DNA of 64,000 nucleotides, taken from contig SJPJ01000001.1 in assembly GCA_007859835.1 (NCBI GenBank), positions 2,478,318 through 2,542,317 on the forward strand, written 5' to 3'. Positions 62,601 to 64,000 of the stretch are shown in pieces. Source of the DNA: Novipirellula herctigrandis. Lineage in GTDB: Bacteria; Planctomycetota; Planctomycetia; Pirellulales; Pirellulaceae. Position 1 is the stretch's first letter. Every line of letters starts with the position of its first letter. A program made the translations under genes and the position numbers. Under the pieces are notes generated by a model. The model searched no databases and was not told where the DNA came from. It was given only the letters and a program-made list of their open reading frames with translations.

Positions 62601-62904
62601 CGATCCACTGGCTCTGCAATTCTGCTCGCGGCACAACGATGCGAACTCGCAGCTTTCCGATCTGTAGCCTAAGGGCGTTCGCAACCATCAACGCTTGAAT
62701 CGTCTTTCCCATTCCCACTTCATCCGCGATCAGATGGTGTATCCGAGCGGATGAAAGAATTCGCTGTACATTTTGGACTTGATGGGGATAGAACTGGGCG
62801 CGAATGCCAGATGCACCGCTGATTGGGCAGGATAGCTGTTCGACTCGCCGCCGCAGCGCCTGTACGCCGTGCATCAGCAATTCAAGGTCTTCGATTTCCG
62901 GCAT
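59623..62904 (-). CDS. SNF2/HepA-type helicase of defence operon (DrmD-like)
   Basis: 1093 aa. FYPHQVQNVQRILSSARIHH, then DEVGMGKTIQ (Walker A, 61-68), give the SNF2/HepA start. Motif II is LLILDEPQSLKQD (DEPQ at 150-153, instead of the usual DEAH/DEAQ). YSLPWKPEDVDQWIGRVDRL (about 525-545) is motif VI. A long C-terminus (about 600-1030) is unassigned, with a charged helical region near 950. Of known defence proteins, DISARM DrmD is most similar by architecture. It is 2 bp downstream of the right-edge gene and 15 bp upstream of the giant helicase. Confidence 0.85.
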   Translation of the reverse strand: MPEIEDLELLMHGVQALRRRVEQLSCPISGASGIRAQFYPHQVQNVQRILSSARIHHLIADEVGMGKTIQALMVANALRLQIGKLRVRIVVPRAELQSQWIEEIAWRAQCTAELGDEMVGEDWFDVVDDSAMVKPSETLSPDTFDLLILDEPQSLKQDTLRFVAANSADFPRLLLLTASPNLRDMRRFLELLQILEPERIERARREADGDANHEDLDWTRSRIGDLSDAALRLVQQQFENHSANVTNGTLDTAIVPEGVSEQYSSFAEFRRVRVLADTRWKYRNVLRSYRTDFPDHLPRRHPKRMIVEPTNAERDRMRAASSYVGEFLEEHHEPQHLQAASSLLQRSSLGGQSLQDRLTRLRRGEAEHEPRLVKMSELSRRENADSRLDCLVDWLVRFWQEDPTRKVVLAAEDNVTVEELADELSWRVPRVGPRERRVRLKTVIATDDRRVSDDGDEELDSQTLRNLAGSKLREFEESDAQLLIAHHAYRQSYNLQAADALIFYSLPWKPEDVDQWIGRVDRLGREFVDPERPNSRPKPIRILTLHRQGDPTIGVQEVLDEYRIFETAIDPERRLLEEISTSINAKTLPEAISTGTGAGQMLFEFDTEGDEVEDVPRRSGREKETAVPSGSRWTVENAIRLHQQVARRKDLGPILRQNRSLGYVTSPSEEALSRWVNMLRNHKWINIVTFRGEKQADGRRSRTFYTLGQSKTAKLKLDSVQDKKHPFPPFFIARGNIQRPPRIEVETGTDHDGNLRHETLQFLSFGSPLHKDLVQTFERAGKNAEPLGMTVYALGQRHYPKGTELDRGSYLCGVGFVDPAAEYDSANITEVLLHDLPEKSGTRREFMRGRVLANLKAGLESDERFVRLQRPPFLASLAWRLGQGNRMEPCDEQIAADLFGADWHKKERPNIQNKPLPADYIKQLPSFCIGQIAQTTKSTWAIGLDAAIEAFEERSEVIRIESEDRLLALRAAVHEIENEIAQREENASEANQQAIAANYRPRLLQFLEELQLTERSRDMRLQLLERSLDHLSNPGQAKVVLQCTAVIEMEDDPVPIPEESVDGDEASPTASEFATASPPQQESTTTDKPNKPR

Positions 62905-62906
62905 GT

Positions 62907-64000
62907 CTACGTCGCCTCCTTGATCGTCTGAGCTGTATTCAACCGAGCGTTCTGTTCTAATCGCCAGGCAACAAACGCTCCCGCGCGTGCCACCGGACGG
63001 TCATGTAACAATTTCTCTAACACGGTTTCCCAGGGTTGTTTTCGTAATCGTTCGGGATAAATCAGGAGATTCAACCAGGTTTGCAATTCACTGGTCGCCC
63101 ATGTTTGTCGACCTCGTCCGCGACCCAATGAACGACGTATCCAACTGTGCAAGTCCGAAGCACAATCCGTGATGCTCATTTCCGACACGTGCCACGCCAG
63201 CAATTCGTCGCCAGAATCGGCGGGAATAAGTAGATCAGCCAAATGAGCACCACAGAGACGCTGATTCGCGTGTCGAAGAGATGTAGTCAAGGCTTCGGCA
63301 TCCACCATGACGGTGTCGTCATCAATCAAATACTGAAAGATCGAATCAAGCGGTTCAGCATCGTCTGCTTCGATTTCGGAAATGGAACCGTCCCACCAAG
63401 AATCGGGAAGAACTTGGTCAAACTCCGCAAGAACAATCGCCGGCAGCGAATCAGGTAAGGAGCGTTCGTCCTCCGATGGTGGTTGAAGCAGATCATTTCG
63501 TTTTGACTGACACTCCCACCAAATTTCGACTGGGTTTGCTGATTCGATTTTGCAAAACTCGCGTTGCTTGTGAATCCAGTTAGGGCCGCAAACGCTGTGC
63601 AGAATCCAGGCCCGAATTGCTTGGGCAGCTCCGACGCGATTGAATTCTGCCGTTAGCGACGAACTGCTTGCGGATGAAAGCTGCAAATACCTTTGAGTGA
63701 TGGATCGCAGACCCGCGTTGTCGCCAACATCATCCATCTGCCTGAGAAGACGCTTCGGCGACAAAAGCTGACGCTGCAGCCGCGAATCGCCATGGACGCC
63801 CACGCGGGCATCGAAGTGCAATTCGTTGCCGTCCCGGTCCAACGCGATCGAAATGAACGGATCGCCCTTCGTTGGTTCGTCAATCCACGTACCGTTGATG
63901 ACACATTGCCGGCGAACTTCAAATGGCCCATCGTCGCTGACGGCCAGGGGAATACCGTCTTCGTCGTGTTCCCACCAAAGCGTCTGTAGTTCCGCTTCAA
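62907..64000 (-). CDS. Uncharacterised protein of defence operon, 5' end beyond window
   Basis: The frame is open from the stop at 62907 to the right edge, at least 364 codons; a TTG at 63842 is not a convincing start because protein-like sequence (WWEHDEDGIPLAVSDDG, then WIDEPTKGDPFISIALDR) continues upstream. Visible features are Trp-rich helices (AQAIRAWILHSVCGPNWIHK), an acidic block (EADDAEPLDSIFQYLIDDDT) and a basic end (ASDLHSWIRRSLGRGRGRQT). I do not recognise the family. It is 2 bp upstream of the SNF2 gene and probably co-translated with it. Confidence 0.8.
   Translation of the reverse strand, partial: EAELQTLWWEHDEDGIPLAVSDDGPFEVRRQCVINGTWIDEPTKGDPFISIALDRDGNELHFDARVGVHGDSRLQRQLLSPKRLLRQMDDVGDNAGLRSITQRYLQLSSASSSSLTAEFNRVGAAQAIRAWILHSVCGPNWIHKQREFCKIESANPVEIWWECQSKRNDLLQPPSEDERSLPDSLPAIVLAEFDQVLPDSWWDGSISEIEADDAEPLDSIFQYLIDDDTVMVDAEALTTSLRHANQRLCGAHLADLLIPADSGDELLAWHVSEMSITDCASDLHSWIRRSLGRGRGRQTWATSELQTWLNLLIYPERLRKQPWETVLEKLLHDRPVARAGAFVAWRLEQNARLNTAQTIKEAT

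Noticed and set aside
1-64000. tRNA-based attachment site, lysis cassette or phage integrase of tyrosine type
   Set aside because: I looked for tRNA-like cloverleaves, holin/endolysin genes and tyrosine-recombinase motifs and found none I could support.

Overview
The window looks like a planctomycete chromosome, most likely a Pirellulaceae relative. This is inferred from the moderately high GC content and from a tail/glycosyltransferase gene set (very Ser-rich fibre, family-2 transferases with a TFCIKT start) that I associate with that phylum; no 16S or housekeeping gene confirms it. About 47 kb of phage-like DNA (about 2.4-49.4 kb) lies between a helicase gene on the left and a multi-helicase operon on the right. 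I see no tRNA, rRNA, CRISPR array or classical IS transposase.

Left edge (1-2255, minus): a DEAH-box SF2 helicase whose 3' end lies outside the window. Then, plus strand: an XRE repressor with an ImmA/IrrE-type metallopeptidase (2656-3779, a lysogeny-switch type pair) closed by a strong terminator; two unrecognised proteins of about 400 aa (3902-6248); and a sigma-70-like factor (6449-7063). A replication/recombination block follows (7159-15284): a Sak4-like ATPase, a DUF669-type ssDNA-binding protein, RusA, a DEAH helicase, a Prim-Pol/helicase protein, an iteron-like region that could be the origin, a Cys-rich protein and a ParB-methyltransferase fusion.

15285-19687 (minus): ten genes, mostly small, in five transcription units. 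Each unit is preceded at a nearly fixed distance by the same 43-bp element, and most units end in a hairpin. The genes include a DUF4314 protein, a HARE-HTH protein and an amidoligase-like enzyme.

19935-45648 (plus): virion morphogenesis in the usual order: terminase, portal, fused prohead protease/major capsid protein, two DUF2190-like proteins, a papain-like lipoprotein, two membrane proteins, connectors, tail tube, tail-assembly chaperone pair, tape measure, distal tail protein and a 972-aa Ser-rich fibre. The operon continues into glycosyltransferases, a GT25/sulfotransferase-like fusion and a radical SAM protein, which suggests a decorated virion, and ends at a 12-bp-stem terminator at 45.7 kb. 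Three reverse-strand genes (30.7-31.9 kb, one SUKH-like) interrupt the tail genes as a moron-type insert.

46058-49391 (minus): an overlapping triad of RepB-like, ParB-like and large serine recombinase genes. It is preceded by three pairs of CGTTTGAT-like boxes with 11-bp spacing and a PhoB/OmpR-type winged-helix gene. 50328-64000 (minus): five nearly contiguous genes, read from the right edge: an unknown protein (5' end outside the window), an SNF2-type helicase, a 2143-aa DEAH helicase with DUF1998-like C-terminus, a NERD-SF1 helicase and a 357-aa unknown. This resembles DISARM/Druantia-type defence loci but matches none exactly, and is the best candidate for an undescribed system.
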